DNA of 64,000 bases, from contig NZ_DF967965.1 in assembly GCF_001050195.2 (NCBI RefSeq), forward strand, positions 1,753,150-1,817,149, in the 5' to 3' direction. Numbering within the stretch: the first letter of the stretch is position 1; each line of letters opens with the position of its first letter. The DNA comes from Anaerolinea thermolimosa (GTDB lineage: Bacteria > Chloroflexota > Anaerolineae > Anaerolineales > Anaerolineaceae). Both the position numbers and the translations under genes were made by a program. Below the pieces are notes generated by a model. The model saw nothing but the letters and a program-made list of their open reading frames with translations. It had not been told where the DNA came from and searched no databases. Positions 8,820 to 17,697 of this stretch are shown piece by piece.

Positions 8820-11800
8820 ATGAATGATTTTCTCTTTCGCGGTGGTCTGGCCGATATAGATCCAGATGTTTATGAATTGACCCAGATTGAAACTGAACGC
8901 CAGGTTCGCAAATTGATCATGATTCCAAGCGAGAGCGCTGCCCCTCTGGCTGTGCGTGAAGCCCTGGCTTCCAGCTTCCAAAATCTATATGCGGAAGGAT
9001 ATCCTGACGAAGAAACACGTACCATGACCGAGCAGGACATCCTTGACTACCCTGCACGTTTAGCTCATTACCGCCGCTATGCTGACCCACGATACTATAA
9101 AGGCGTTGAATACGCCGATATTGTCGAAGCGCTCGCGCGTCGGCGGTGTGCCGAATTATTTGCCACCCCTGCCTTCACACCAGACCACCTGCTCGTTAAT
9201 GTTCAACCCCTTTCTGGTGCACCCGCCAACAACGCGGTTTACACCGCCGTTCTCAACCCCGGCGACACGATCCTGGGCATGAACCTCCTTCATGGGGGGC
9301 ATCTCAGCCATGGATCGTCAGTGAATCGTTCCGGAAAGTTCTATACAGCGGTTCATTATGGAGTCAATCCTGAGACCGAACAGATTGACTATGATAATGT
9401 CAGGCAACTGGCTGAACAACATCGTCCAAAAATAATTATTGCCGGGTATTCTTCCTACCCCTGGGTTCCCGATTGGACTCGCTTCCGAGAAATTGCCGAC
9501 TCTGTAGGTGCATTGCTCCTAGCCGATATTTCCCATATTGCGGGACTGGTTGCTGCCGGTATCGTCCCCTCGCCAGTCGGCATCGCCCACGTGATCACGT
9601 TTACCACCCACAAAACCCTTTGTGGCCCACGCGGAGCCTGTATTATAACCACAGACCCTGCTCTGGGTAGAAAGATCGACCGGGCGGTCTTCCCGGGTGA
9701 GCAAGGGGGCCCGCATGTTCACACCATTGCCGCGATGGCAACCGCCTTTAAACTTGCCCGGACCGAGTCTTTCCGGAATTTACAGGCTCAAATCGTCCAG
9801 AATTGCAAAGCCCTCACCAATCGCCTGGCCGAACGCGGATTACGCATTCCATTCAAAGGCACAGACACTCATCTAACCAATGTCGATTGTAAAAGCATTC
9901 TTGGCCCTAATGGAACCCCTCTTTCTGGAGATATGGCGGCCCGCATCCTGGATATCGTCGGGATTGTTTGCAATCGCAACACCATCCCGGGCGACAAAAC
10001 TGCCCTCAACGCTTCGGGTATTCGGCTCGGAACTCCATGGGTGACCCAGCGCGGCCTCAAAGAAGAAGACATGACCGCCATAGCCGACATTATTGCCGAT
10101 GTATTGCAGGCCACCACACCCTACGTCATTGAAACCCGTACCGGTCCCGCTCAGCGCGCAAAGGTTGAGTTTGCAGTCTTCGAAGATGCCCGAAACCGGG
10201 TTAATCAACTGACCGAAAAAGCAGGCCGCGATACTTCAGTGCAATACCATGGCTACCCTCACTTTTTTGCTACTTCTGATCTACCCCAAACCTCAGACTC
10301 ATGGACGTCTCTGACCTTATCCGGTGAGCATGTTCGTTCTTTTGCCGATTATGCCTTCACCTCTCGTATTGAAGAGTTATCGATTCAAGAAAGCCAGCCC
10401 ACCCGGCTGAACACCCCTGTTGGTGCCGTAGATGGTATTCTCACCCTGATAAACCACCAAACCCTGCAATTTAGTTTTCCATCCTCTCATTTTGGTCTGG
10501 CCGCCACATGGTTAAGAGATTTATCCGACGGCTATGTTAAATTTGACGAGGATGTGACCCGTCGGCTGCCAGGCCCCATTCTCGTGCAGGAAAGTACTCT
10601 ATCACCTGTAACCCGGGCAAGTGGCGACCCGCAAGACATTACCAAACCCTACTACATTGGAAAAAAACCTGCCAGCCTGCCTGCCCGCCCTGAATTTCAC
10701 TGGGAAGAACCTGTCACTTCATCTTTTTTAAAGCGCACTACCCTCTACGATATCCATAAACAAATGGGAGCGCGTCTGGTCCCCTTTGCCGGATGGGAAA
10801 TGCCCGTTCAATACACTTCTGTCATGGAAGAACACCTGGCAACCCGGCAGGCAGCAGGATTATTTGATGTTTCCCACATGGGAGTGTATCAGGTTGAAGG
10901 GCCCGATGCATCCTCCTTCCTGGATAGTGTCTGTGCCAATGATATTGCGGCTCTGCAAGTAGGCGAGTCCTGCTATACCCATTTCCTCGACCCCGATGCC
11001 AACGTTATTGATGATCTGCTTGTTTACTATCGCGCTCCAGAAAAATACCTCGTGGTGGTCAATGCATCAAACGATGATAAAGATTGGGCCTGGCTGAACG
11101 CTGTCCTTCATGGAGATGTGCTGATCGACCGGGAAGACCCTTCTGTCAGAGCTTTTGGATACCGCGCGCTCTTGCGGAACCTGCGTGATCCAGCAGCAGG
11201 TGATGAGATGCGGGTCGATATTGCCCTGCAGGGACCTAAATCGAGGGATATCCTTCTTGCGCTGGGATGTGATTCGGGTACACGGAAACGTATTATCGCC
11301 TTAAAGCGCACGGAGCTCTGCGAGGCCACTCTGGGAGGTTTCAACCTGGTTGTTTCCAGAACAGGTTACACCGGCGAAAAAATGGCGTTTGAATTATTTG
11401 TCCATCCCCAGAAAGCTCCCGAATTATGGAATGCCCTGCTTCAAGCTGGAGAACCTTTTGGGTTAAAACCATGTGGTCTGGGAGCACGGGACTCACTTCG
11501 TACAGAGGCTGGCCTGCCTCTTTATGGGCATGAAATGGGTGGCCATCTTAACCTGGGAGTTGGTGAGGCTGGGTTTGGGTCTTACATAAAAATTTATAAA
11601 CCCTGGTTCATCGGAAGAAGCGCCTTTATTCAACGGGAAAGTAAGCGTTCAGGCGTGGTTGTCCGCTTCCGGTTTAACGAAAAAGGAGTGAGAGTCGCTC
11701 ATCTTGGCGATCCAGTGGTAGATATAAAAGGGCGCGTCATTGGCACTGTCACAAGTTGTTCGATCGACAGCGAAGGCACCCTTACCGGCCAGGCCTACGT

Positions 11801-11954
11801 TGAGCTCCCCTATGCAGTAGAAGGTACTCCTATTGCCATCTTTCAATCGGCTTCGGCCAGGCCAGGAAAAGCCCCCGCTGAGCTCAAACCCGGTGACCGC
11901 ATCATCCTGCCAACCCCTGCGACTGTCGTCAGCCGCTTTCCCAAACTTGGCTGA
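8820..11954 (+). CDS. bifunctional serine hydroxymethyltransferase / aminomethyltransferase (GlyA-GcvT fusion)
   Basis: The 1044-residue protein joins two folate enzymes. Residues 15-440 are SHMT: MIPSESAAP near 34, NLYAEGYP near 55, LLLADISHIAGLVAAG near 232 and the PLP lysine K265 in TTHKTLCGPRG. Residues 640-1035 are GcvT: GARLVPFAGWEMPVQY near 651, GLFDVSHMG near 681, SRTGYTGE near 850 and the late GTVTS barrel. Both produce 5,10-methylene-THF, one from serine and one from the glycine cleavage system. About 170 residues between them (465-635) match neither. In SHMT the motif after the PLP lysine is usually TLRGPRG; here Cys268 replaces the Arg. TGGAGG supports ATG 8820. The GcvH and GcvP genes are not in the window. 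Confidence 0.92.
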   Translation: MNDFLFRGGLADIDPDVYELTQIETERQVRKLIMIPSESAAPLAVREALASSFQNLYAEGYPDEETRTMTEQDILDYPARLAHYRRYADPRYYKGVEYADIVEALARRRCAELFATPAFTPDHLLVNVQPLSGAPANNAVYTAVLNPGDTILGMNLLHGGHLSHGSSVNRSGKFYTAVHYGVNPETEQIDYDNVRQLAEQHRPKIIIAGYSSYPWVPDWTRFREIADSVGALLLADISHIAGLVAAGIVPSPVGIAHVITFTTHKTLCGPRGACIITTDPALGRKIDRAVFPGEQGGPHVHTIAAMATAFKLARTESFRNLQAQIVQNCKALTNRLAERGLRIPFKGTDTHLTNVDCKSILGPNGTPLSGDMAARILDIVGIVCNRNTIPGDKTALNASGIRLGTPWVTQRGLKEEDMTAIADIIADVLQATTPYVIETRTGPAQRAKVEFAVFEDARNRVNQLTEKAGRDTSVQYHGYPHFFATSDLPQTSDSWTSLTLSGEHVRSFADYAFTSRIEELSIQESQPTRLNTPVGAVDGILTLINHQTLQFSFPSSHFGLAATWLRDLSDGYVKFDEDVTRRLPGPILVQESTLSPVTRASGDPQDITKPYYIGKKPASLPARPEFHWEEPVTSSFLKRTTLYDIHKQMGARLVPFAGWEMPVQYTSVMEEHLATRQAAGLFDVSHMGVYQVEGPDASSFLDSVCANDIAALQVGESCYTHFLDPDANVIDDLLVYYRAPEKYLVVVNASNDDKDWAWLNAVLHGDVLIDREDPSVRAFGYRALLRNLRDPAAGDEMRVDIALQGPKSRDILLALGCDSGTRKRIIALKRTELCEATLGGFNLVVSRTGYTGEKMAFELFVHPQKAPELWNALLQAGEPFGLKPCGLGARDSLRTEAGLPLYGHEMGGHLNLGVGEAGFGSYIKIYKPWFIGRSAFIQRESKRSGVVVRFRFNEKGVRVAHLGDPVVDIKGRVIGTVTSCSIDSEGTLTGQAYVELPYAVEGTPIAIFQSASARPGKAPAELKPGDRIILPTPATVVSRFPKLG

Positions 11955-12024
11955 TCACTGGCACTCGGGTAGCCGGATTTTATAAGGCAAACCTGTGATT
12001 TTTGACCAGAAGGAGAATGGTGAT

Positions 12025-13257
12025 ATGCCGACACTTTGGGACCATCGCTTCGCACAACGAACACATCGTATGAAGAGTTCTGCTATTCGGGAACTATTAA
12101 AATTGACCGAAGACCCTGAGATCATTTCCTTCGCCGGGGGGCTGCCAGCTCCCGAAGTCTTCCCGGTAGAAGAATTCGTCGAAGCTTGCACCAAAGTGCT
12201 CAGAGAAAAGGGAGATTGGGCTTTGCAATATGGTTCAACCGAGGGGTATACCCCCTTACGAGAAATGATCGCACAACACACTTCCCGGTATGGTATTGAG
12301 GTCACCGCTGAGAACATCCTGATCACCTCCGGATCACAGCAGGCACTTGACCTTCTTGGTAAAGTATTCATCAACCCCGGAGATCACATCCTCACCGAGT
12401 CCCCCACTTACCTTGGCGCCTTGCAAGCCTGGAATCTCTACGGAGCCGAATACGTCACTGTGCCCTCAGATGATGATGGAATCATCACCGATCACCTCGA
12501 AAGTGCCCTTCGCACCGGCCCCAAGTTCATCTACGTGTTACCCAATTTCCAAAACCCCACCGGGGTTACTATTTCTCTCGAAAGACGCTTGAAAATCGTC
12601 GAACTGGCCGATCATTACGGCGTTCCCATCGTTGAAGATGACCCCTATGGACAGTTACGGTTTGAAGGGGAACCTCTCACGCCCATCGAAGTCCTCGACA
12701 GCCAGAAACATCACAACGGTCATTGCTACACCGGCAACGTAATCTATCTCAGCACCTTTTCCAAAATACTGGCCCCAGGCATTCGGCTTGCCTGGGTAGT
12801 GGCCCCTCCAGAAGTGATCCGTAAGCTGGTTATGGCCAAACAGGGAACCGATCTTCATACTTCAACCTTCAATCAAATGGTTGCGTATGAGGTGAGTAAA
12901 GGCGGTTTTCTCGATCGCCATGTTCAAAAAATTATCCAGGTTTATCGGGAACGCCGCAATGTGATGCTCGAATCACTTTCCGAGCACATGCCTGAAGGAG
13001 TACGCTGGACGCACCCAAGGGGTGGCTTATTCCTGTGGGTTACTCTGCCCGAAGGCATGAGCAGCCTGGAACTTTTCAAAGAGGCTGTTAAACAAAAGGT
13101 GGCATTTGTGCCCGGCGAGTCGTTTTTCCCATGCGGTGGTGGAGAAAATACCATGCGCTTGAATTTTTCTATGATGCCACCCGAGAAAATTAACGAAGGC
13201 ATCTCCCGCCTCGCCAGAGCAATTAAAAATGCCCTTGCTTCCGAAAGAAGAGGCTAA
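12025..13257 (+). CDS. PLP-dependent aminotransferase, 2-aminoadipate aminotransferase (LysN)/MocR-like class I family
   Basis: The 410-residue protein begins MPTLWDHRFAQRTHRMKSS and has IISFAGGLPAPEVFP, LQYGSTEGYTPLREMIA, ITSGSQQALDLLGKVF and LPNFQNPTGVT. The PLP lysine lies in YLSTFSKILAPGIRLAW, and the late FVPGESFF and MRLNFS complete fold type I. There is no GntR DNA-binding domain, so this is an enzyme rather than a MocR regulator. Close relatives transaminate 2-aminoadipate, leucine or aromatic amino acids; the substrate here is unknown. I use ATG 12025 because AGGAG lies 9 bases upstream; a GTG at 11995 is possible. It follows the folate fusion by 70 bases without a terminator. Confidence 0.85.
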   Translation: MPTLWDHRFAQRTHRMKSSAIRELLKLTEDPEIISFAGGLPAPEVFPVEEFVEACTKVLREKGDWALQYGSTEGYTPLREMIAQHTSRYGIEVTAENILITSGSQQALDLLGKVFINPGDHILTESPTYLGALQAWNLYGAEYVTVPSDDDGIITDHLESALRTGPKFIYVLPNFQNPTGVTISLERRLKIVELADHYGVPIVEDDPYGQLRFEGEPLTPIEVLDSQKHHNGHCYTGNVIYLSTFSKILAPGIRLAWVVAPPEVIRKLVMAKQGTDLHTSTFNQMVAYEVSKGGFLDRHVQKIIQVYRERRNVMLESLSEHMPEGVRWTHPRGGLFLWVTLPEGMSSLELFKEAVKQKVAFVPGESFFPCGGGENTMRLNFSMMPPEKINEGISRLARAIKNALASERRG

Positions 13258-13286
13258 TAAGCCATCCCCGTTCTTTTGACCTGAAT

Positions 13287-13317
13287 AAAAAAAGCGGCCT
13301 GACGGGCCGCTTTTTTT
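13287..13317. terminator. bidirectional rho-independent terminator
   Basis: A7-GCGGCC and GGCCGC-T7 arms form a 13-bp stem around a short loop between the convergent aminotransferase and thioredoxin genes. Confidence 0.92.
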
Positions 13318-13332
13318 ATCAGTTTTATGAGC

Positions 13333-13686
13333 TCATTTTCCTGCGTTGGTTTTCACCACATCCAGAAATTGAGCTACCATATCACGCAATACCTTTTCAG
13401 GCATGGCACCAACCTGCCGATGAACTACTTTACCATTAGCTACAAACAGCATCGTGGGGATTCCCTGCACCCCGTATTTCATCGCCCATTCAGGGTTCTC
13501 ATCAGTGTTGACTTTTGCCACGATCAGCGAGCCAGCGTATTCCCTGGCAATTTTATCCAGCATCGGTCCCACCACCTTACAGGGTCCACACCAGGGCGCC
13601 CAGAAGTCCACAATTACCGGTAAAGAAGACTGCAGCACCGTCTTTTCAAAAGCTGCATCCGTTACATGAATTGGTTCATTGATCAT
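13333..13686 (-). CDS. trxA: thioredoxin
   Basis: This 117-residue protein has the classic fold with the redox site FWAPWCGPCK near residue 27, VNTDENPEWAMKYGVQGIPTM with the cis-Pro near 76, and the terminal helix. It reduces protein disulfides in the cytoplasm. It lies 52 bases downstream of the OmpR-type regulator on the same strand and may be read with it, though a 14-base perfect palindrome sits in the gap. It ends at a shared terminator. Confidence 0.95.
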   Translation of the reverse strand: MINEPIHVTDAAFEKTVLQSSLPVIVDFWAPWCGPCKVVGPMLDKIAREYAGSLIVAKVNTDENPEWAMKYGVQGIPTMLFVANGKVVHRQVGAMPEKVLRDMVAQFLDVVKTNAGK

Positions 13687-13701
13687 AACCTTACTCCATT
13701 T

Positions 13702-13715
13702 CGCACACGTGTGCG
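13702..13715. promoter_or_regulatory. 14-base perfect palindrome upstream of thioredoxin
   Basis: CGCACACGTGTGCG lies 16-29 bases before the thioredoxin ATG. It may be an operator or an mRNA hairpin that masks the weak ribosome site; no known regulator matches it with certainty. Confidence 0.35.
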
Positions 13716-13737
13716 GTTTGATTTCTGAGTATTTATA

Positions 13738-14499
13738 TCAGTTTCTGTCCGACTCGTCCAGCCCCCTGGATGAAGATCCTTCCTGTCGTTTACGGAAGTC
13801 CACAAAACGATATCCAACACCTCGCTCTGTCAGAATATATTTTGGATTCGAAGGATCTTTTTCAAGCTTTTGCCGCAGATAATTGATATACAGTCGTACA
13901 TAATGAGCTTCATCACGATACTCATATCCCCAGACCTTCGTCAACAGCTGATCATAAGTCATCACCCAACCGGCATTCTGAACCAGATGGTACAGCAATC
14001 GGTATTCTGTCGGCCTGAGTTTAACCAGTTGACCCTCCAACCAGACCTCACGCCTGCCAAAATCAATTTTTAACCGATCATCTACCTCGATAATTTCACT
14101 CCGTGAAGCAGGATTGGCAGCTTCAGTGCGGCGTAATACTGCCCTAACCCGACTAACCAGCTCCCGGGGGCTAAAGGGTTTGGTAATGTAATCATCTGCG
14201 CCTAGTTCCAAACCTTTCACCCGGTCATCTTCCTCTCCCTTGGCGGTTAACATAATCACCGGGACGTTACTGCTCTCCCGGATGAGTTTTAGAACCTCAA
14301 ACCCATCTAAATCCGGAAGCATTACATCCAGAAGAACCAAATCTGGTAAATGCTCTCGAATGGCATCCAGCGCCTGAAAGCCACGATATGCCGGGATCAC
14401 ATGAAACCCATCATGCTCCAAATTCAGGCGAATGAATCGAACCATTCGCTCTTCATCATCCACTACCAGAATGGTTCGGTTCTTAAAATCATCAGACAT
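13738..14499 (-). CDS. OmpR/PhoB-family response regulator, orphan
   Basis: The 253-residue protein starts [20 protein letters not shown]. The receiver has the acidic pair DDE, the phospho-acceptor Asp in [14 protein letters not shown] and Lys in [11 protein letters not shown]. The C-terminal winged helix (residues 140-240) has [17 protein letters not shown] and RGVGYRF. It is a DNA-binding transcription factor of the two-component type. No histidine kinase adjoins it; its neighbours are Ser/Thr kinase signalling genes, so cross-talk is possible but unproven. A frame-extended start at 14601 would overlap the small protein upstream and is not supported by a ribosome site. Confidence 0.9.
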   Translation of the reverse strand: MSDDFKNRTILVVDDEERMVRFIRLNLEHDGFHVIPAYRGFQALDAIREHLPDLVLLDVMLPDLDGFEVLKLIRESSNVPVIMLTAKGEEDDRVKGLELGADDYITKPFSPRELVSRVRAVLRRTEAANPASRSEIIEVDDRLKIDFGRREVWLEGQLVKLRPTEYRLLYHLVQNAGWVMTYDQLLTKVWGYEYRDEAHYVRLYINYLRQKLEKDPSNPKYILTERGVGYRFVDFRKRQEGSSSRGLDESDRN

Positions 14500-14503
14500 A
14501 GTA

Positions 14504-14743
14504 TTATTCCCGGATGAATGTAATAATTTCTTCTTCCTCGCCAGTTGGCATAATCTCAATAAAGTTAACCCGTATGAGGGGCCAGGCCACTGTCGAGACA
14601 TTGGCTTCCAGATATGGCAGGTCTTTCCCGTCTCTGCGGCGAGGATTTTTTACCACAATTAAAGTGTCCTGCGGCCCAGGCATTGCTTCCATTTCGCCCA
14701 GTACAGGATCATCATTCATGATATGCACTAACACCGTCGGCAT
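14504..14743 (-). CDS. small conserved protein of unknown function in the signalling cluster
   Basis: This 79-residue acidic protein starts [17 protein letters not shown] and includes [17 protein letters not shown] and the acidic tail [12 protein letters not shown] do not recognise a domain. GAGGAG sits 5 bases before ATG 14743, a clear ribosome site; the longer frame from 14755 has none. It lies 8 bases after the FHA gene stop and 4 bases before the response regulator, so it belongs to the same operon. Its beta-rich pattern could be a small binding adaptor, but that is a guess. Confidence 0.7.
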   Translation of the reverse strand: MPTVLVHIMNDDPVLGEMEAMPGPQDTLIVVKNPRRRDGKDLPYLEANVSTVAWPLIRVNFIEIMPTGEEEEIITFIRE

Positions 14744-14751
14744 AGATCTCC

Positions 14752-15270
14752 TCACTTACGAATAAGGATCTGAATTGTAAATTTTCCCAGGGCGATCATA
14801 TCCCCGTGATTGAGCGGATAATCTACGTGAGGAACGATTTTTTGCCCGTTCACCCGGGTACCGTTGGCTGATCCCAGGTCTGTGATGACGATGCGTTGAT
14901 TGTGAATCTTCAACGCAGCATGGAGCCGGGAGACCCCCTTCGAATAAGCCTCGTAGGGTGACAGGTCAACATCGGGAAGAATAGGCTGCCCCTCTGCAGT
15001 TCGCCCGATAGTAAACTCGGTTTGCCCTGCAAGGTTGATGATCTGTCCCGAATCGACGATATGAAGCGATACAACCGCGTCTGCCGTAGGTGCCATGGCA
15101 GTGCCGTTCAATGGAGTTTGCACTGGCGGCTGCACTGCAAGCACATCGGATGGATTGCGTTGGATGTGCTGGGTGGTTGGCACCTCGGTTACGACCAGTT
15201 GAGCACCACATTCGCTACAAAAGAGCGATCCCGGCATTTCTTCATGATGGCAGTTAGGACATAGTATCAT
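14752..15270 (-). CDS. zinc-ribbon and FHA-domain protein
   Basis: The 172-residue protein opens with a zinc ribbon, [20 protein letters not shown] (two CxxC knuckles, residues 3-22). A Pro/Thr-rich linker follows, then an FHA domain at 85-170 with [40 protein letters not shown] and [12 protein letters not shown]. The Arg, SxxH and NG positions used to bind phosphothreonine are present. It probably recognises a substrate phosphorylated by the kinase upstream. The ATG overlaps the stop of the DnaJ-vWA gene (ATGA), which indicates translational coupling. Confidence 0.9.
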   Translation of the reverse strand: MILCPNCHHEEMPGSLFCSECGAQLVVTEVPTTQHIQRNPSDVLAVQPPVQTPLNGTAMAPTADAVVSLHIVDSGQIINLAGQTEFTIGRTAEGQPILPDVDLSPYEAYSKGVSRLHAALKIHNQRIVITDLGSANGTRVNGQKIVPHVDYPLNHGDMIALGKFTIQILIRK

Positions 15271-16733
15271 AGTTTTTGCTCCAGTCCGGACGGGAGCAGC
15301 AGTGCCCTCGTTCCATATTTTATCCGTTTATCCCCTTCTTTGCTGAATCGACGGCTTTGCTGAATATGTTCGGCTTCCATTAAAACCGTATGGGCCAGTT
15401 CACGATCACCCTGAGACAGCAGGTGTGTTGCCAGATAGTGGAGATGTTTGGTCGCTTTATCAATCTGCCCATCCGTAACTTCTTTACGAATGCGCTCTTG
15501 TAGCCGATATAGGGTAAGTTTGGCCATGGCTTCCACGAGCGTTGGTGGAGGGGTCTCACGATCCACCTGATCACTGACGGGTCTGGTTACATCAATCACA
15601 AGCCGGGTACGGGCTGACTTTTTCGAGGGAATTTCCATGCGAATGGAACCCTTCATGATGGTCAATTTGTCCACTTCGGCAGCCTGCGGATGGATTAAAA
15701 ACTCAAACAGGAAAGTCATGCTCTTCCGAAACATGATCGTTCCCAGAGGAATTGCATTGGAAACAGCGAGCGGGGTTGTTTCGGGGTGCAGCCGAAAAGC
15801 GTACCTGAGCTCAACACCAGGGGAGGATTCAAATTCCAAAGTCAGCCCACGCGCATAAGTGTTGCTGAGCACAGACAGCTTTTGCTCGAAGAAGCGGGTA
15901 AGATCCTTGGGGCCAGAAACGAACATTGAGCTACTTCCACTCGCGGTCGAAATTCGGTCGAGCAGTACATCGTTCCATTCATGGCCAATTCCCAGCCCGC
16001 TGATGGCTATCCCCTCTGCCGCGGCCTCATCAGCCAGAAGAATACAGGCTTCATCATCACCGTAGGTATGCCCATCCGTGAGTAAGACCAGTTGCCGCAT
16101 ATATCGGGGGTCAATACTGCGTAACTGTTCAATCCCCAGTTGCAACCCCTGGAAAATTTCAGTACCTCCCCCCGTTTGCAACATACTGATTCGCCCGTCA
16201 TCTTTTGGCATCTCAGAAACCCGGGTTGGCGGAATGATGACTTCTGCCCGATCACTAAAAGCCACCACGGAAATTAAATCCTGAGGTCGAAATTGCCTCA
16301 GCAACTGCAAAGCACTGCTCTTCACCATATCCATCCGTGCCCCATGCATTGAAGTAGAACGATCCAACACAAGGCAGAGATGGAACGGGGGTAAATCCTT
16401 GAAATCAAAATCAGCCGTGCAGATCAGATCACAAAGCACATAATATAATTGCTGTTCCGCAATACGCGGAATAACCATCCGGCTAAATTTAAAATTAACA
16501 GAAATTTCCGGCCCGCGTTTGATTTCCTCGGGCAGCTTGGCGTCGTACGCAGCCCGCCTTTGGGGATTGGAGAGTACCTCGTATGCTTCTTGAATCTCTA
16601 TGAACTTCCGCTGAGCGTTCGCCTCTTTGTTTACATCCGGGTGATATTTGCGAGCAAGGTCAAAATAAGCCCCGCGGATTTCCTCAGGCGTCGCGTCGTA
16701 GGGTACTCCCAGAATAAAATAGAAATCGTCCAC
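15267..16733 (-). CDS. DnaJ-domain / von Willebrand factor A protein
   Basis: This 488-residue protein fuses a J domain (residues 3-66, with the HPD motif in ARKYHPDVN) to a vWA domain (about 115-300) that has an intact [16 protein letters not shown] at D124, plus a Thr/Asp in [12 protein letters not shown]. The C-terminal third is beta-rich then helical ([28 protein letters not shown]), as in vWA proteins of the TerY/YfbK type. The J domain would recruit an Hsp70, the vWA domain would bind a metal-dependent partner. GTG is the likely start. It is translationally coupled to the FHA gene. Confidence 0.88.
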   Translation of the reverse strand: MDDFYFILGVPYDATPEEIRGAYFDLARKYHPDVNKEANAQRKFIEIQEAYEVLSNPQRRAAYDAKLPEEIKRGPEISVNFKFSRMVIPRIAEQQLYYVLCDLICTADFDFKDLPPFHLCLVLDRSTSMHGARMDMVKSSALQLLRQFRPQDLISVVAFSDRAEVIIPPTRVSEMPKDDGRISMLQTGGGTEIFQGLQLGIEQLRSIDPRYMRQLVLLTDGHTYGDDEACILLADEAAAEGIAISGLGIGHEWNDVLLDRISTASGSSSMFVSGPKDLTRFFEQKLSVLSNTYARGLTLEFESSPGVELRYAFRLHPETTPLAVSNAIPLGTIMFRKSMTFLFEFLIHPQAAEVDKLTIMKGSIRMEIPSKKSARTRLVIDVTRPVSDQVDRETPPPTLVEAMAKLTLYRLQERIRKEVTDGQIDKATKHLHYLATHLLSQGDRELAHTVLMEAEHIQQSRRFSKEGDKRIKYGTRALLLPSGLEQKL

Positions 16734-16749
16734 GGCCTTATTCCCGTTT

Positions 16750-17658
16750 TTAACTCAAGTACTCCACCAGTACAACACTGATGTTATCCGGGCCTCCGGC
16801 GGCATTGGCAGCTTCAACCAGTTGATGACAGGCGTGGGGAAGGTTTTTACTGGAATTAATGATCCTGAAAATTTCTATTTCTGGCACGACTCCCCACAGT
16901 CCATCACTGCAGATCATCAGGTACCCGGGATGCGGTAAATCAAAAGTGTTGACATCTGCCCTGAATGGTTCCGCCTGCCCCAGCGCTCGATACAATACAT
17001 TCCGTTGCGGATGATTCATGGCCTCTTTTTCGGTAATCTGACCAAGTTCCAGGAGCCTTTGGACATACGAATGATCTTGTGTGACTACTTTCATTCTACC
17101 ATCAGGAAAGATAAAGTAGGCCCGGCTGTCACCCACATGAGCTGTAGTTACCTGCTCGCCAATCACCAATGCTGCGGTCAGGGTTGTACCTCCCCCTGGA
17201 GCATTCCGCTGTACCAGGCGATGAGCTTCACGTACCCCACCCTCCATGACTTCCTGAATGCTGTCACTCATACCTTCTTCGCGCACACCCAGCAAAGGCC
17301 CATACAGTTTATTGAGTACATAATCCGCCATGGAACGCGCAGCAACACTGCTGGCAATCTCCCCGTTCTGGTGACCTCCCATTCCATCGGCCACAATATA
17401 GATACCAACCGGAATATCTCTGACCCCATCAGCTAAAAGGGCAGTAAAGGTAAAAATCGTATCCTCGTTATGATCTCGCTGGCGCCCAACCGATTGAGCA
17501 ACTCCCACGGATAACTGGGGAGGCTGCAATCGGATTCTCGCACTTGACACCAGTTGTAGCTGCTCATCCGATAACGGAGCGGTTTCTACCCCCTGACCTG
17601 AAGGTCTGGTTTCTTTCTTTTTCTTCAAACCAAAGATTGATTGAATAAAATCGAGCAC
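16750..17658 (-). CDS. PP2C-family serine/threonine protein phosphatase
   Basis: The 302-residue protein has all metal-binding motifs of PP2[15 protein letters not shown] near residue 56, [18 protein letters not shown] near 86, [26 protein letters not shown] near 155-180, [12 protein letters not shown] near 252 and [13 protein letters not shown] near 288. It removes phosphate from Ser/Thr, probably opposing the kinase encoded just upstream. A lysine-rich N-terminal stretch of about 45 residues precedes the domain. The start is GTG with GGGGAGG seven bases upstream. It lies between the kinase and the DnaJ-vWA genes on one strand. Confidence 0.95.
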   Translation of the reverse strand: MLDFIQSIFGLKKKKETRPSGQGVETAPLSDEQLQLVSSARIRLQPPQLSVGVAQSVGRQRDHNEDTIFTFTALLADGVRDIPVGIYIVADGMGGHQNGEIASSVAARSMADYVLNKLYGPLLGVREEGMSDSIQEVMEGGVREAHRLVQRNAPGGGTTLTAALVIGEQVTTAHVGDSRAYFIFPDGRMKVVTQDHSYVQRLLELGQITEKEAMNHPQRNVLYRALGQAEPFRADVNTFDLPHPGYLMICSDGLWGVVPEIEIFRIINSSKNLPHACHQLVEAANAAGGPDNISVVLVEYLS

Positions 17659-17697
17659 GCATTCCTCCCCATCTCCAAACCCGACACCAGTAAAGTG

